Part shown: one piece after another, positions 1 through 11,131 of the stretch | Position numbering within the stretch: position 1 is the first letter of the stretch | Layout: each line of letters opens with the position of its first letter | Source of the DNA: Phaseolus vulgaris | Taxonomy: Eukaryota; Streptophyta; Magnoliopsida; Fabales; Fabaceae | Direction: 5' to 3' | Assembly: GCF_000499845.2 (NCBI RefSeq) | Contig: NC_023755.2 | Coordinates: forward strand, 33,775,253 to 33,839,252 | DNA: 64,000 bases | Program-made: the position numbers and the translations under genes | The notes under the pieces: generated by a model | Database searches by the model: none | What the model was told of the DNA's origin: nothing | Seen by the model: the letters and a program-made list of their open reading frames with translations, nothing else

Positions 1-600
1 CTTCAAAGCCCCATCCTCTATATGCAAAAACATTATAAGGCTTTAGCACAAATTCTTGTGGGGTTGGGATGCTGAGGGAAGGAAAATCGCTTTGATTAAA
101 TAGGATAATATATGCAAACCTAAAGTGGAGGGAGGGTTAGGCATCAAGCAACTACACTCTTTCAACAAAGCTTTACTGGGTAAATGAAAATGGAGACTTG
201 GGTCTCTAGAGAATGGTTTATGGAAAGATATTCTTGTTTCTAAATATGGCTCATGGAGAAATCTATATGAATCTAGAATCTTAATGCATTCATTTAGGTG
301 GTGGTGTGACTTAAAGAAAGTGTGTGAGGATGGACAAGGTATCATTTGTTTTGATTCTAATATGAAATGGGCAGTAGGATCTGGTGATAAAGTAAAGTTG
401 TGGGAAGACGTTTGGGTGGATAATTGTCAACTGAAAGTTAGATTTTCAAGGGCGTTTAATAATTCTCTCAGCATTGATAGCCCCCTGTGTTGTTTTGGTA
501 AATGACATGGAAACATCTGGAGTTAGGAATTCAAGGGGAGAAGAGAATGATTTGAGTGGGAGAAGACCCAACTATTTAATGTATTGGTTGCTTATTAAAA
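1..600 (+). mobile_element. LINE (non-LTR retrotransposon) fragment, ORF2 C-terminal part
   Basis: Plus-strand translation gives the region after the reverse transcriptase in plant LINE ORF2 proteins: a KVEGGLGIK stretch (about 125-150), then WWCDLKKVCEDGQG (about 298-345) and GSGDKVKLWEDVWV (about 375-420). The WW-DL-KVC and DKVxFWEDxW blocks are typical of the segment between reverse transcriptase and the zinc-binding C terminus. Stop codons break the frame (for example near 181), so this is a dead copy. It is cut by the window start, and the coding similarity fades by about 560-600. No poly-A tail or target duplication was found. Confidence 0.8.
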
Positions 601-1062
601 AAAATCGCAAAATGTCACATTCTTATGAATTAATTTTTAGGATAGTACCATTTAATATTTGAATTTTTTTGAATAAAACCAGTTTTATTTATGTTAGAAA
701 ATTTGGTTTCTAAGAAATTGAAATTATTTCGCATTTCTAAAAAAAAATCAAGAATTTTGAAAATATGATTTATATACTATCCTGATGAAGGTAGTGGTAG
801 CACACACGTTGTATCTATTGGAATGTACAACCTACATGCTATCTATATTGGCATAAGACAATTATGACTTGAAAGGTATAACGACAGTGTTTAAGGATTC
901 CAAATACTTAAAAAATTATTATGCTAAACTTAAAATGTACATATATAATTATTAAAAGATGGATAATTAAAAGTGTAAGACTTTGAAGCTAAAATATATC
1001 AATTTGATAGAAAAAGTTTATGTTGCTTATTTTATTTTAAATGAAATGATGTGTGATTAACT
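601..1062. other. AT-rich spacer, no gene seen
   Basis: Between the LINE fragment and the CACTA end I see no coding, RNA or repeat structure. The last three bases (ACT, 1060-1062) are the left target duplication of the CACTA element. Confidence 0.6.
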
Positions 1063-1275
1063 CACTAGTGCATAAATGTAAAACAAATGCGGCTATTTTA
1101 AATTTACAAATGTGGTCATAGAACCGCATTTGATCAGCACGCATTCGTAAATCGGGCATATACAAATGCGGTCATAGAACTGCATTTGTATATTATTCTG
1201 AATGAGGGATGAGGGTTAGGGGGATTAGGATTTACGAATGCGGTCTTGGTAAATGACCGCATTTGTAAATAGTGT
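1063..1275. repeat. Left TIR and subterminal repeats of the CACTA element
   Basis: After CACTAGTGCA come repeated ACAAATGCGG units and inverted partners, for example at about 1083-1092, 1104-1131, 1159-1190 and 1237-1268. Several are paired head to head (ACAAATGCGGTC... then ...GACCGCATTTGT), so each pair could fold as a hairpin. This end is downstream of the protein genes. Confidence 0.85.
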
Positions 1276-1974
1276 TTTTTTTTAAAGTGCAGTTTGTATT
1301 GTGCATAAACCATATAATTTAATAACCTGCATAAGATCAAACCCAGCCAGACAAATATAGAAATATAGTAATCAATTGAAATCATCAAAATGTACATTTA
1401 CAAGTAATCAAATTACATATAATAAAACCACTATTGTTTACCTATGCTAGAGTTATAAAAATTTATGAAATATGTGGATCAAGAATCTCTAACATATGAA
1501 ATGCCTTCCTCATTCATTGGTGTTTCTTCTATGAATAACTGCATTGCAAAGTTGACATAAATTAGTTTTTAGATATATATATATATATATATATATATGT
1601 TGAAGAATTATAAAAATGATTTAACATATATAGTACCTCTTTCCAACCAGTTTTAACACCTAGTCTTATAATGGTAATCATCCATTGCATAATGTAATAG
1701 TCACACTCATAGCTTCCTGGTTGTTTATTACACTATAATTCAATAAAAAGTAATATGTTAGTATATTGATAAACAATGATAATAGAGAAAGAAAAAAATT
1801 ACAAACCTTTATTCTTATCCAGTTCAAATTATTTGAAATTGATCGACCTTTTAGGATGTTATATCCACGCCATGAACTGGTTAATACAAAAAACCTCGTA
1901 AGTAGATGGTTAATTAGTAACATATACAAAGTTCAGTTTATAATGTACTTACGTATCAATGATATCCTTAAAGT

Positions 1975-2119
1975 TTGTGGGAATCTTCTTGTGTAGGGAA
2001 CAGAACCACACAGCAGTCTTATCAACCATTGATAAGACAAGTAACTGCCAATGATGCCTATATCATCAATGAAAAGAGTTAGTAAATATTTAAAACATTA
2101 AATAATAATAATTGATGAC
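1975..2119. repeat. 145-bp direct repeat, copy 1 (holds most of the Ulp1 His exon)
   Basis: Identical by eye to 3298-3442. It contains most of exon 1953-2057 and its upstream intron. Copy 1 keeps the splice donor (GTAAGT, read on the minus strand at 1947-1952), just outside the repeat. The two copies flank the 1,178-bp inserted segment. Confidence 0.92.
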
Positions 2120-3297
2120 TGATAGCTGTCGTTTTGCTGTCAAATTAATATGATTCTAGCGTAGACTTGCCTAACACTAGAGAGATGATAATATAGTTGT
2201 GGTCAGATGACCCCAAGTCATCTCCCAACGAATCCAATAGTAATTTCAGTGAATAGAATTCAAAACCTATCTGCAAACAATGAAAATTAGCAATAATAGT
2301 AAAGAAATAGGGGTTGTGATCGCTTAGCAAGAAAATATAAATGATGATTTGAATCAGTAAAGAATGCAGATTGACTCCCAAGTTCTTCCACCAATGAATT
2401 CTTCACAGGCTCTCTAAATATTATTCTTTTCTCAATCCTCAGCAGAGTTAAACTAGATTGAACATGCGCCAAACCTAATTCAACTGAAGCTCACCAGTAA
2501 AGCATGCGTCTACCGGTTTAATCAATACCCACTTTGTTCCATGCGTATACTCCATGGGAATGCTTATCTCCTCTCTCTTGAATCATGCGCCCAAGAAATT
2601 AATTAGAACAATACGAACTAACTAAGAAACCAAAGTTTAAGATAAGGAAGACTCTCAATCATGCGTTCAAGTACAACCTCTCACAAAAACTAGTTTTCCA
2701 GGAGATTAGACAATAAAAACAACTGCTATAGAGAATTAAAAATAGAAACTTTTATTGATCAAAACCTCAGAACTCAATGGGGAATCACAAAGGAATCAAC
2801 CAAAAGGTTTAGCTTTCCATGCAGAGGCAAAAAAATTACAAATAAGAAAAGAAACTAAGAAAACCCTATGAAGCTCTCTCTCTTTCTACTTAATGCTTGT
2901 GTCCTTTTATAAGGCTTTTCTGCTCCAAGGATCTTGGGAAAATATTGCAGTTTAGATTTTGTAAACAGTTTCCACTTTCCATAATTCTTTTTATTTTGCA
3001 GAAGATTTGCTTCCAATTCTGTTTCTGGAATCTTGTAGCTTTTATTTTCTCTTTCTTCTCCAACAGAATTTGTTTTCTGTTTTGATTCAAAGAAGCAACT
3101 TGGACTTTTGCATATTTGGCCCATTCACAAAGGTAGATGCTTCAGATCATTTACCCTAAAAACACAAAATTAACAATAATAATAGTTAAGGCCTAAATAA
3201 ACCCAATTATAAGAATATTAATTAAAACAATGGATTTATTAATTATTATAGTCCAATAATCTATGATTAAGGCTATTAAGTGTGAATAAATATATGC
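2120..3297 (-). mobile_element. Inserted segment inside the CACTA element, probable partial or solo LTR on the minus strand
   Basis: The segment is foreign to the host gene and sits between two perfect 145-bp repeats of it. On the minus strand it ends in ...GCTATCA (at 2120), a normal LTR end. It also contains a strong TATA box (TATAAAAGG, 2903-2911) followed by an untranslated-leader-like AGAG-rich stretch, as in an LTR promoter. The other end (3297) does not start with TG, so the LTR may be truncated. No retrotransposon protein is encoded. A 145-bp flanking repeat is far too long for an integrase target duplication, so ordinary insertion does not explain it. Confidence 0.5.
2903..2911 (-). 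promoter_or_regulatory. TATA box inside the LTR-like insertion
   Basis: TATAAAAGG on the minus strand, about 390 bp from the presumed LTR start, followed within about 30-50 nt by an AAGTAGAAAGAGAGAG leader-like stretch. It supports the reading of this insertion as an LTR with a Pol II promoter. Confidence 0.5.
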
Positions 3298-3442
3298 TTG
3301 TGGGAATCTTCTTGTGTAGGGAACAGAACCACACAGCAGTCTTATCAACCATTGATAAGACAAGTAACTGCCAATGATGCCTATATCATCAATGAAAAGA
3401 GTTAGTAAATATTTAAAACATTAAATAATAATAATTGATGAC
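3298..3442. repeat. 145-bp direct repeat, copy 2
   Basis: Identical by eye to 1975-2119. Here the Ulp1 His exon (acceptor near 3381) runs into the inserted segment at 3297 and has no splice donor, so transcripts of this gene would be disrupted. Confidence 0.92.
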
Positions 3443-5224
3443 ATATAATTAAACTTACTCATTAATATAAGGGCATAAATAAATTTGTTTTCCCTCTTTT
3501 TCCAGGGTGTTAGTGATGTATGCTTGAGTCTCAGTTGAGTTTGGTCCAACGGGATTAGTATATGCAAGATCTAAGAATCCATATATATTTTCCTTCCCCT
3601 CAGTGATACAGACTCTATGCAAAAACCTACAAGTTTTTAGTTAAAGCATAATCAATAATAATTTAACATAAAGTAAATTGAATAATAGGTAAAGATACTT
3701 ACATCATAAAAAATTGAATTATACTTATATTGAGCTCCTGTTTCCCAGATATAAATTCTGATAAATCTGTGTTGTAAATCATCAGTGGCAGTTCAGTGTT
3801 TATTTGAAAAAATGTATTATCCCACGGAACTGGAAAAGGTTCATTGCCAATCTGACTAGCAATGAGACGTAGGGAAGCTATAGGATCGTCAACTGGAACC
3901 TCACGCTTCTTTTCTGGACTTGGTGGCTGAAAAGGTTTCTACAAGATAAACAACATTTGTATTAAATTATATGTAATATATAAATATAAATAAAAAAATA
4001 ATATAATGAAATGAAATTATTACATGAGGTTAGGGCATAGATCGAATGAGCTCTGTGGGCCAGGCAACGAATGTCTGAAATGCATCGGCCACACTGGTTA
4101 CCTCATCTGAAGGTAGTGGAACACGAGCATCAGGAAATCGTACTTTTTCAATTGTTACCTTCGCCACATCAGGGGAGAGAGGAACGTTATGTAAGGTGGT
4201 AGCGTTTTTATAGACTTTTCCAAGTGTCACCACCCGAGGAAGTTTGTCGCCCACTACCAGTAGCTCACAATCCTCCGTCTGCCCATTGATATCATCCCCT
4301 GTTGGAGGAGCTGCACAACTCCCCTTTGTGCTCTTGGGAGTGGGACTAACAAGGGGTTCAATCGGCTCAGCACAAACTTGTTGCGATAGAAACTCTTGTC
4401 GCATTCGATCATTCTCCTTTCCCATCTCTAGCCGCATCAAACCAGTCTCCTTTCTCATCTCCTCCATTAATTCTTCATGTATCTTAGTCTTCATTTGAGT
4501 TTCGTTCTCTTTGGAGGAGGAGGATGACTGTCGTTTTAAAACTCCAAAATATAGTTTAATTCCGACCCCTTGTCCCGCTGCACGAACACGACCAGAGTGC
4601 TCAGGTCGTCCAATTGCTTCAACCAGGATATCGTGACGACCTTCAGCAACAAATTTACCGTCGGATTCCAAGGAATCCTGCAAGAGTACACAAAAATCAT
4701 ATTTTCAATCATTAATATAATTAATGCTTTAAAATAAATGAAAATAACAAAAATAACTTACAATTTTTTCGATGATAACCCCGGATTGCTCAGAACTTGG
4801 TGCACCCAACTTTTTAATTCGGGCCCTCTTCCATTTTACATGGCGAAAAGGTGGTGATGGAGGAGAAGTGACCCCTGTTTCCACATTCCCAGACAACGTC
4901 CCCTGTTGAGATTTCTCCTTTTCCACCATCAGTGTTTGCTCAAGTTTTCGATACCCCGAACGAGACATAACGTGCGGGGTAAGATTCTTCAAAGCTATCT
5001 CTTGAGCTTTCTTCCGACGATCCTGTCATAATTGAAATAAACAAATTGAAGTAAATAAGATAAACTTATTAATGTCATATAAACAAAAAAGTTACTTCAC
5101 TTACCATCCAAGCCTCATTTTCACAGCTTTCTCTAAAAAGACGCCATGTCTCTTCATCAATATGTTTGTACTTTAAACAGGATTTTCGTCTTTAAGGTCG
5201 CCAAAAATGTATCTGGAAGTCAGT

Positions 5225-7501
5225 CTTAACTTAAAGGTACGAAATTTTCTCATAACCTTTCAAAATTTTCATATACCGCTCAACAGGATACATGCATCTT
5301 AAGTACACTGGTCCACACAATCTAACCTCTCTTACCAGATGCACAACTAGATGAACCATGATGTCAAAAAAAGACGGAGGAAAAAACATCTCCAATTCAC
5401 ACAAGATAACAACAATTTCATTTTGAAGTTCATCTAGTTTTGAGGGATCAATGACTTTACAACAGATGGAAGAGAAGAATGAGCACAAACGGGTTATGGT
5501 ATGTCAAACATTTTTTGGTAAGATCCCACGGATAGCTACCGACAACAACTGTTGCATCAAGATGTGACAATCATGAGACTTCAACCCAATTAACTTCAAA
5601 TCTTGCATTGACACTAGGCTCTTCACATTTGAGGAATGTCCTTGTGGCACTTTCACACCTTTTAGACATTGACAAAACTAATTTTTTCATCTTTTGACAT
5701 TGTGTAACAGGCTGGGGGAAAATATGTACGCTTACCCATTTCTATGGGTGCCAACTCGTCGCGTATGTTCATCTCAATCAAATCTAAACGAGCATTTAGA
5801 CCATCCTTCGTCTTCCCGTTAATGTTAAGAAGTGTACCAATTAAGCTATCACACACATTCTTCTCAACATGCATTACATTTATACAATGTATGACTTCTA
5901 ACCTCGACCAGTACGGAAGATCAAAGAAGATTGATTTCTTCTTCCAAATATTTGTCACGGATGACTCTTTTTTTTTACTTACCGAAGGTGTGGTCTATGT
6001 TATTTACTTTTTCGTAAACCTCAACACCGGTTAATGGAGTTGGTGGACCACTACCCTCTTGGTGTCCATTAAAGGCTTTTTCCAACCTCCGGTAAGGATG
6101 ATGACTTCTAAGAAACCTCCGATGCCGAAGATATACTGTTTTCCTTCCATGTTTCAATTGTTGAGAAGCAGTGTCTTCTTCGCATATTGGACACGCTTTG
6201 TGACCCTTAACACTATAACCTGATAAGTTACCATATGCCAGAAAGTCATTGATGGTGCAAAATAACATGGCATGAAGCTTGAAAGTTTCATTAGCAAATC
6301 CGTCAAATACTTCAACACCCTGGTCCCACATTAACTTCAAATCTTCAATTAGGGGACTTAGATAAACATCAATATCATTCCCTGGTTGTTTCGGACCGGA
6401 TATCATCATAGACAACATCATGTATTTTCGCTTCATGCACAATCCAGGAGGTAAGTTGTAAATAACTAGTAATACAGACCATGAGCTGTGATTTGTACTC
6501 ATATTACCAAACGGATTCATTCCGTCTGTAGCTAAACCAAGTCGGACATTTCTTGATTCTTTACCAAACTCTGGAAAGTCATCATCAAATTTCTTCCATT
6601 GAATAGAATCAGCTGGATGTCGGTACATGCCATCGCATTTCCTCTCATCTGCATGCCATCTAAGATTCTTAGCATCTTCTGGGTTTGCAAACAAACGCTT
6701 CATCCTTGGAATGATGGGAAGATACCACATAACCTTCATTAGGGGTCCATGCTTTTCCATTTCATCAATAGAATCATTATCTTTTTGTTTCAACTTATAA
6801 CGTGATAACCCACACCTCGAACAACTTTTCAACAATTCAAAATCTTTCCGGTATAATATACAATCATTAGGACATGCATGTATCTTTTTGTACTCCATAC
6901 CCATTGAACAAAGAATCTTTTTGGCCTCGTAATTACGATTAGGTAGACTATTTCCCTCTGGAAGCATATCCTTCAACAGCTGGAGCAATTCCGTGAAGCT
7001 TTTATCAGTCCATCCTTTTATTGCCTTCAAATTCATCAATCTTAACACCGCCGACAACCGTGTGAAGTTAGTTGATCCAGGATACAAAGGAGTCTCTGCA
7101 TCTTTTGACATACTTCCATATCCATGCGCTTTTGCAAAACACTCAGCTCCCACATCACGAATCATGTCCTCCAATCGATCATCATCTCCATCATCGTGTA
7201 CTGCTTCATCCATGGTAGAACCCACATATTCTTCAGTTACGGAAACACGTGGTAAATTTAATAATTCACCATGCCATGTCCAAGTTGTATAAGATCGAAG
7301 AAACCCATCACATAGCAGGTGTTCCCTCATGATATTCACATCCAGTATCCTTCCATTCAAACAATTAACGCACGGACACCTGATATTTGCTCCATCATGA
7401 CCACTAATAATCGCGTTACGTTGCGCAAATTGTATAAATTCCTCTACTCCCCTTTCGTACTCATCACTTATACGAACATCATTAATCCAACCTCGATCCA
7501 T
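5225..7501 (-). pseudogene. TNP2-like CACTA transposase, broken and C-terminally truncated
   Basis: From ATG at 7501 the minus strand stays open for 508 codons to 5975. About residues 3-78 form the plant transposase-associated domain (WINDVRIS, then IRCPCVNCLNGR, then TTWTWHGE). The Tnp2 transposase domain follows, with HACPNDCILYRKDFE, LRWHADERKCDGMYRHP, LGLATDGMNPFG and GHKACPICEEDT. Similarity continues after a stop and frameshift at an A/T run (about 5960-5975) with WYWSRLEV-type sequence ending in RTYFPPACYTM (to about 5700), then shifts frame again near 5680 (apparent 1-base loss in a T run). In the next stretch (about 5680-5235) a TGA at 5504-5506 replaces a codon, before the DUF4218-type block (ELEMFFPPSFFDIMVHLVVHL). 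The protein stops matching at about 5225, where an internal deletion joins the second gene. It would have cut and joined transposon ends in the nucleus; this copy cannot be functional. Confidence 0.9.
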
Positions 7502-8264
7502 TATATATTCTGGAATAGTTAGGATTTTCTAATAATTAGTATTCTATCTCACACATTTGCCGAGGGTCGAACACCCCCGGACTCAATCCAAACACGATAA
7601 TTCTATTCTAAAAGTAACAATAACTAACATAACATAAAACTTTTATTAAAATGTAATTAACAACTAACTAAATATATAATATAAATTTAAGAAAATACAA
7701 ATTATATAATACAAATTTATATATAATAATATATAAATTAGTTGTTTCCGTAACTAATTTATTAAATTATATATAAATTATAATAAACAAAAATTCAAAA
7801 TACACACAAATATATAAATTATTAGTTATTAGTTATAAATTCCAAGTTGTATTAGTTATTAATTAAATATATATTATAATACAGAAAAATATAAATTCAA
7901 AATATTAAATACAAAACCAACCTTTCCGTCGTGAACAAGCTTGATGGTGATCGGAGTGGCAGAGGCACAAGACAAAGGCGAAGGCGACGGCGGAAGCTGT
8001 GGCAGTGGCAGAGTAGGAAAACCAGCGAACACCAATGGAACAGTAACCTAAATGCCACAAACGAAGTTAGGAAACGAAAATGCCAATGTCAACGAAGTGA
8101 ATAATGAATGATGCGAAAACGAAAAAGAAAACGAATGAATGAAACTGAAACTTACAAAATGGAGAGAGAAAAAACTGAAACTGAGCGCAAGAACGTTGAA
8201 ACGAAGAGCGGAGAAGAGGAAAGTGAAAGTCTGAAACTAGTGGCGCGCTTCAAATTTTTAGGGT
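7502..8264 (-). other. Leader and upstream region of the CACTA transposase
   Basis: Extremely AT-rich from about 7610 to 7915, then a more balanced stretch (about 7920-8240) containing GGCGACGGCGGAAG-like sequence and short purine-rich repeats. Probably the 5' untranslated and promoter part of the transposase gene. I cannot place a start site. Confidence 0.45.
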
Positions 8265-8515
8265 AAAATTGATTTACAAATGCGGTTGTAGAGTAAAACC
8301 GCATTTGTAAATCAATTCCAATGATTTACAAATGCGGTCTTTAATATGACCACATTTGTAAATCAATATGTAATGATTTACAAATGCGGTTTTACTCTAC
8401 AATCGCATTTGTAAATCAATTTAATTTCAAAAATGCCACCGCGTTTTTTACAAATGCGTTTAAGCGCAAAGCCGCACTAAATAAAGGGTCGTTGTTTTTA
8501 TATTTTGTACTAGTG
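8265..8515. repeat. Right TIR and subterminal hairpin repeats of the CACTA element
   Basis: Three back-to-back inverted pairs of GATTTACAAATGCGGT and its complement, separated by short loops, lie at about 8270-8313, 8328-8366 and 8370-8420, followed by further single units up to the TIR at 8515. Similar pairs occur at the other end. This end lies upstream of the transposase start, so it probably also carries the promoter and the transposase-binding sites. Confidence 0.85.
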
Positions 8516-9383
8516 ACTTGATTTATTTTTAGCATGATTTCTTATCTCAATATTTATTTTAGAAGTTGTTTCATTCAACTACAATTCAGTGTAAGAGAAC
8601 GATGACACAATTGTAACAATGTCCTCTACTCCTTATATTCTTGTAAACGATATTTTGTCATAATTATCTTATATCTCTACATTCTCTCTATATATAAAAA
8701 CTTGTTATACAGAATACTTAACAAAGTACATTTTTGGATTGAGACACTCTTTATATATATAACCTTTTGTTGTGATACAATTATTTTCTTTCATTTTTTG
8801 TTAGATTAAGGAGTTAGTGAATCAAAGTTGATGGAAAATATGTTACTTTATGAACTCTTGTCCAGTTTAGACTCAATTATATTTGGATAGTTTCAGAATC
8901 TATTTATAGAAATGTTTATTGAGTTTTAAATACAGCATAATTTCTTATTAGATTGTTCTAACGTGAAATGAGAAATGTCAAAGGTCCCAAACAAAGTGTA
9001 ATATGGAATTTGCAAATGTAGTTTGAGAGCCTCTTCCTGTAAACCAGAAACGATTCTGCAATTTGACAGTTCAAGATTCACCTGTAATTTCTATTACTAC
9101 TATGAAAAACATTGTCGACTATGGTAATGTTCTTTGTAGAATCGAGAATAGGTGAAATTTTTGCCTAAGTTAACTGATTCAACCAGTTAAAATATTTAAG
9201 TTAAATGCTTTTAACCAGTTTTTGGTTTATGCTTGTCTACATAAGAATACCTTATTACCAAAAAAAATCCTTCAAAATCTTCATTTTTAGTTTAAACAGT
9301 AACGGGCCGTTTTTCTTTCATTAATGGGCCTTTGCAAACCATAATTTCAAGTTTATGGGCCTTTACTGTACTACCTGAAATTA
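8516..9383. other. AT-rich spacer, no gene seen
   Basis: It begins with the right CACTA target duplication (ACT). No coding, RNA or repeat structure was recognised up to the Mutator-like MITE at 9384. Confidence 0.55.
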
Positions 9384-9696
9384 GGGAGTTTCTTCCTGCA
9401 CCCCTACGGAATAGGGGTTCCTTAAACAAAAATGTTTCCAGAATAGAGGTTCTGTAAGTAAAGGGTATTTCTGAATTAGAAAATCTAGAAGACAAAAAAA
9501 TCATTCCAAAATATCCTTTCCAAAACACATTTCTTTTATTTCCAGATTGATAAATACGAAATTAATAAAATATATAACAGTCAAAAATATTCCAAAAAAA
9601 ACAATTTGGAAGTCGTTTTTAAAAGAGGTAAACTAATCTTCTACAAAAATATGGGGTGTAGAAAGAAATTTATTAGGGTACAAAGAAGAAACAACC
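9384..9696. mobile_element. Mutator-like MITE, 313 bp, 9-bp target duplication
   Basis: The terminal sequence GGGAGTTTCTTCCTGCACCC is matched at the other end by the inverse of GGTTGTTTCTTC. The flanks are CTGAAATTA (9375-9383) and CTAAAATTA (9697-9705), a 9-bp direct repeat with one mismatch, the size typical of Mutator-like elements. Its ends match the 370-bp element at 39385-39754, so the two belong to one family. No coding capacity. Confidence 0.7.
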
Positions 9697-11131
9697 CTAA
9701 AATTATCATAAAGGAAATTCTCCCTTCTCCATATCAATTCAAAAATTTACTATTCAAAATGAAAAATATATCCTTATGAAATAAGGAAAATAACCTTAAA
9801 TAAAAAAAAGTTGTTGATACAAAATTACTTCCAGAATTTTTTTCTAGAAATATTCGATTTGGATTTTCAAAACATATTTTTAAATTCCAAAAATTCTTTT
9901 TTTTTTATTCTGGATTTTTTTTTCAAAATGTATATTTTAACTTTGAATTATATTTATTAAATTTTAAATTTTCAAATTCAGAATAATTTTAGAAATTTAA
10001 AAAAAATGATATGATGTGGGAAGAAGTTGCCTTATCATAAAAGATAGAAAGCAATCCCCACTATAAAAAAAAAGCCATTTATTAATTAATAAAACTGTTT
10101 CTTTTACATAATGATGAAAAAATGACAAGTATTGGAATTACCAGTGACCTTTGTTTGTTGGAAATCAAATTATCAGGTAGATATTATGTACATATAGTAA
10201 CAACAAACATTTGTGTGTCAAAATTACATACATAAGTATTCAAGTAAATGTGATATATTTTGCTTAGCGCAAGTATATATATTCAAAATTTTAATTTTTT
10301 TAAACAATAATTTCTACGAAAGTTAATTTAACCTCAAACCTTTATTTCATGAATTTATTTAAAATAAAAAACAAAACTAAATGAGAAAAAATATTATTAT
10401 TTTTCTAGTTAAAATTAACTGTTGGAGCTGATGAATAAAATAAGATTGAATATGTTTATTGTCTTTATAATTTCACATGAATTTTTTTTTAAACTTTAAA
10501 CATTTTAAATATTTATAATAAAAAAATAATTAGAATAAATTTTTTTCATTTATTTTTATTTATGTGTCAAATAGAACTAACATATTAAAATATTTCAATG
10601 CTGACTTATCGGAAATATAAATGTTATAGTATTATAATAAATATTTGAAGAGTCTATTTATTTACTTAAAAGAAACTAGTAAAGACTTAATTTAAAAAAT
10701 TATAAGTTTTTTTACTATAAATACTAGAGATAAAAAATTTATATTAAAAATAAAAATCAATTTTGAATTATGATAAAGAAAGAAAAAACATATTTAAACG
10801 ATAAATTAACTTTATACCTATATTTGGTGTTAAAAGATATGATAGTATTCAAAACTTTTCTACAATTTTTTTTTTACAAATCTTATTTTTGAATGTGACA
10901 TGATCATATTAGTTTATATGAAAGTATTGACTTTTCTCATTATTAAAATCTAAGATTGAAAGATAATAAGAAATTAGTAATGGCGATACCATATTCATGT
11001 ATAACAACAAACATGTATTACAATAATTAGATAGGGATATATGGTTCATTATTAAGTACTTTTTCAATCTATAATGAAAGTAACATTAACAATTATCTTG
11101 TGACATGATTTTCTTTATGACAGACACAATG
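9697..11131. other. AT-rich spacer, no gene seen
   Basis: Long A and T runs, no open frame of note and no recognisable element. Confidence 0.5.

Larger units (their letters stand above)
1479..5215 (-). pseudogene. Second CACTA gene: DUF8039-type protein with Ulp1 (C48) protease-like C terminus
   Basis: Minus-strand exons with GT/AG ends can be placed at about 5105-5200, 4762-5022, 4024-4677, 3703-3938, 3459-3626, 1953-2057, 1807-1876, 1637-1732 and 1479-1538. Codon phase carries across the joins that I checked. The first exons hold DEETWRLFRES and LSRSGY-like (here MSRSGYRKLE) motifs of plant CACTA second proteins. Exon 4024-4677 has a charged stretch (METKIHEELMEEM-like) and a block ending FVAWPTELIRSMP. 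The last exons read as a Ulp1-like cysteine protease: His in EHHWQLLV, then VWFCSLHKK, then Cys in QPGSYECDYY, where families usually have ECGYY. Breaks seen: TAA at 4030-4032, and an insertion that duplicates the His exon. The 5' part was lost in the deletion. Whether the protease acted in transposition or on SUMO is unknown. Confidence 0.78.
1063..8515 (-). mobile_element. CACTA (En/Spm) DNA transposon, complete ends, coding strand minus
   Basis: The element starts CACTAGTGCA at 1063. It ends at 8515 with the inverted copy, whose reverse complement starts CACTAGTACA. ACT lies directly outside both ends (1060-1062 and 8516-8518), the 3-bp target duplication expected for CACTA elements. Both subterminal regions are packed with direct and inverted copies of ACAAATGCGG/CCGCATTTGT, the kind of array bound by TNPA-type proteins. 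Inside are a TNP2-like transposase gene near the right end and a second multi-exon gene to its left, both read on the minus strand. The length is 7,453 bp including a later 1.2-kb insertion. Frameshifts, stops and an internal deletion make it non-autonomous today; the clear target duplication suggests moderate age. Confidence 0.92.

Noticed and set aside
1205..1235. Telomere-like GGGTTAGGGGG
   Set aside because: A single occurrence, not tandem, and inside the CACTA subterminal region; plant telomere repeats are TTTAGGG arrays.
7561..7590. Stretch CCGAGGGTCGAACACCCCCGGAC as another tRNA-like T-arm
   Set aside because: It has a weak GTCGAAC core but no outer stem at tRNA spacing, and it lies in the leader of the CACTA transposase.
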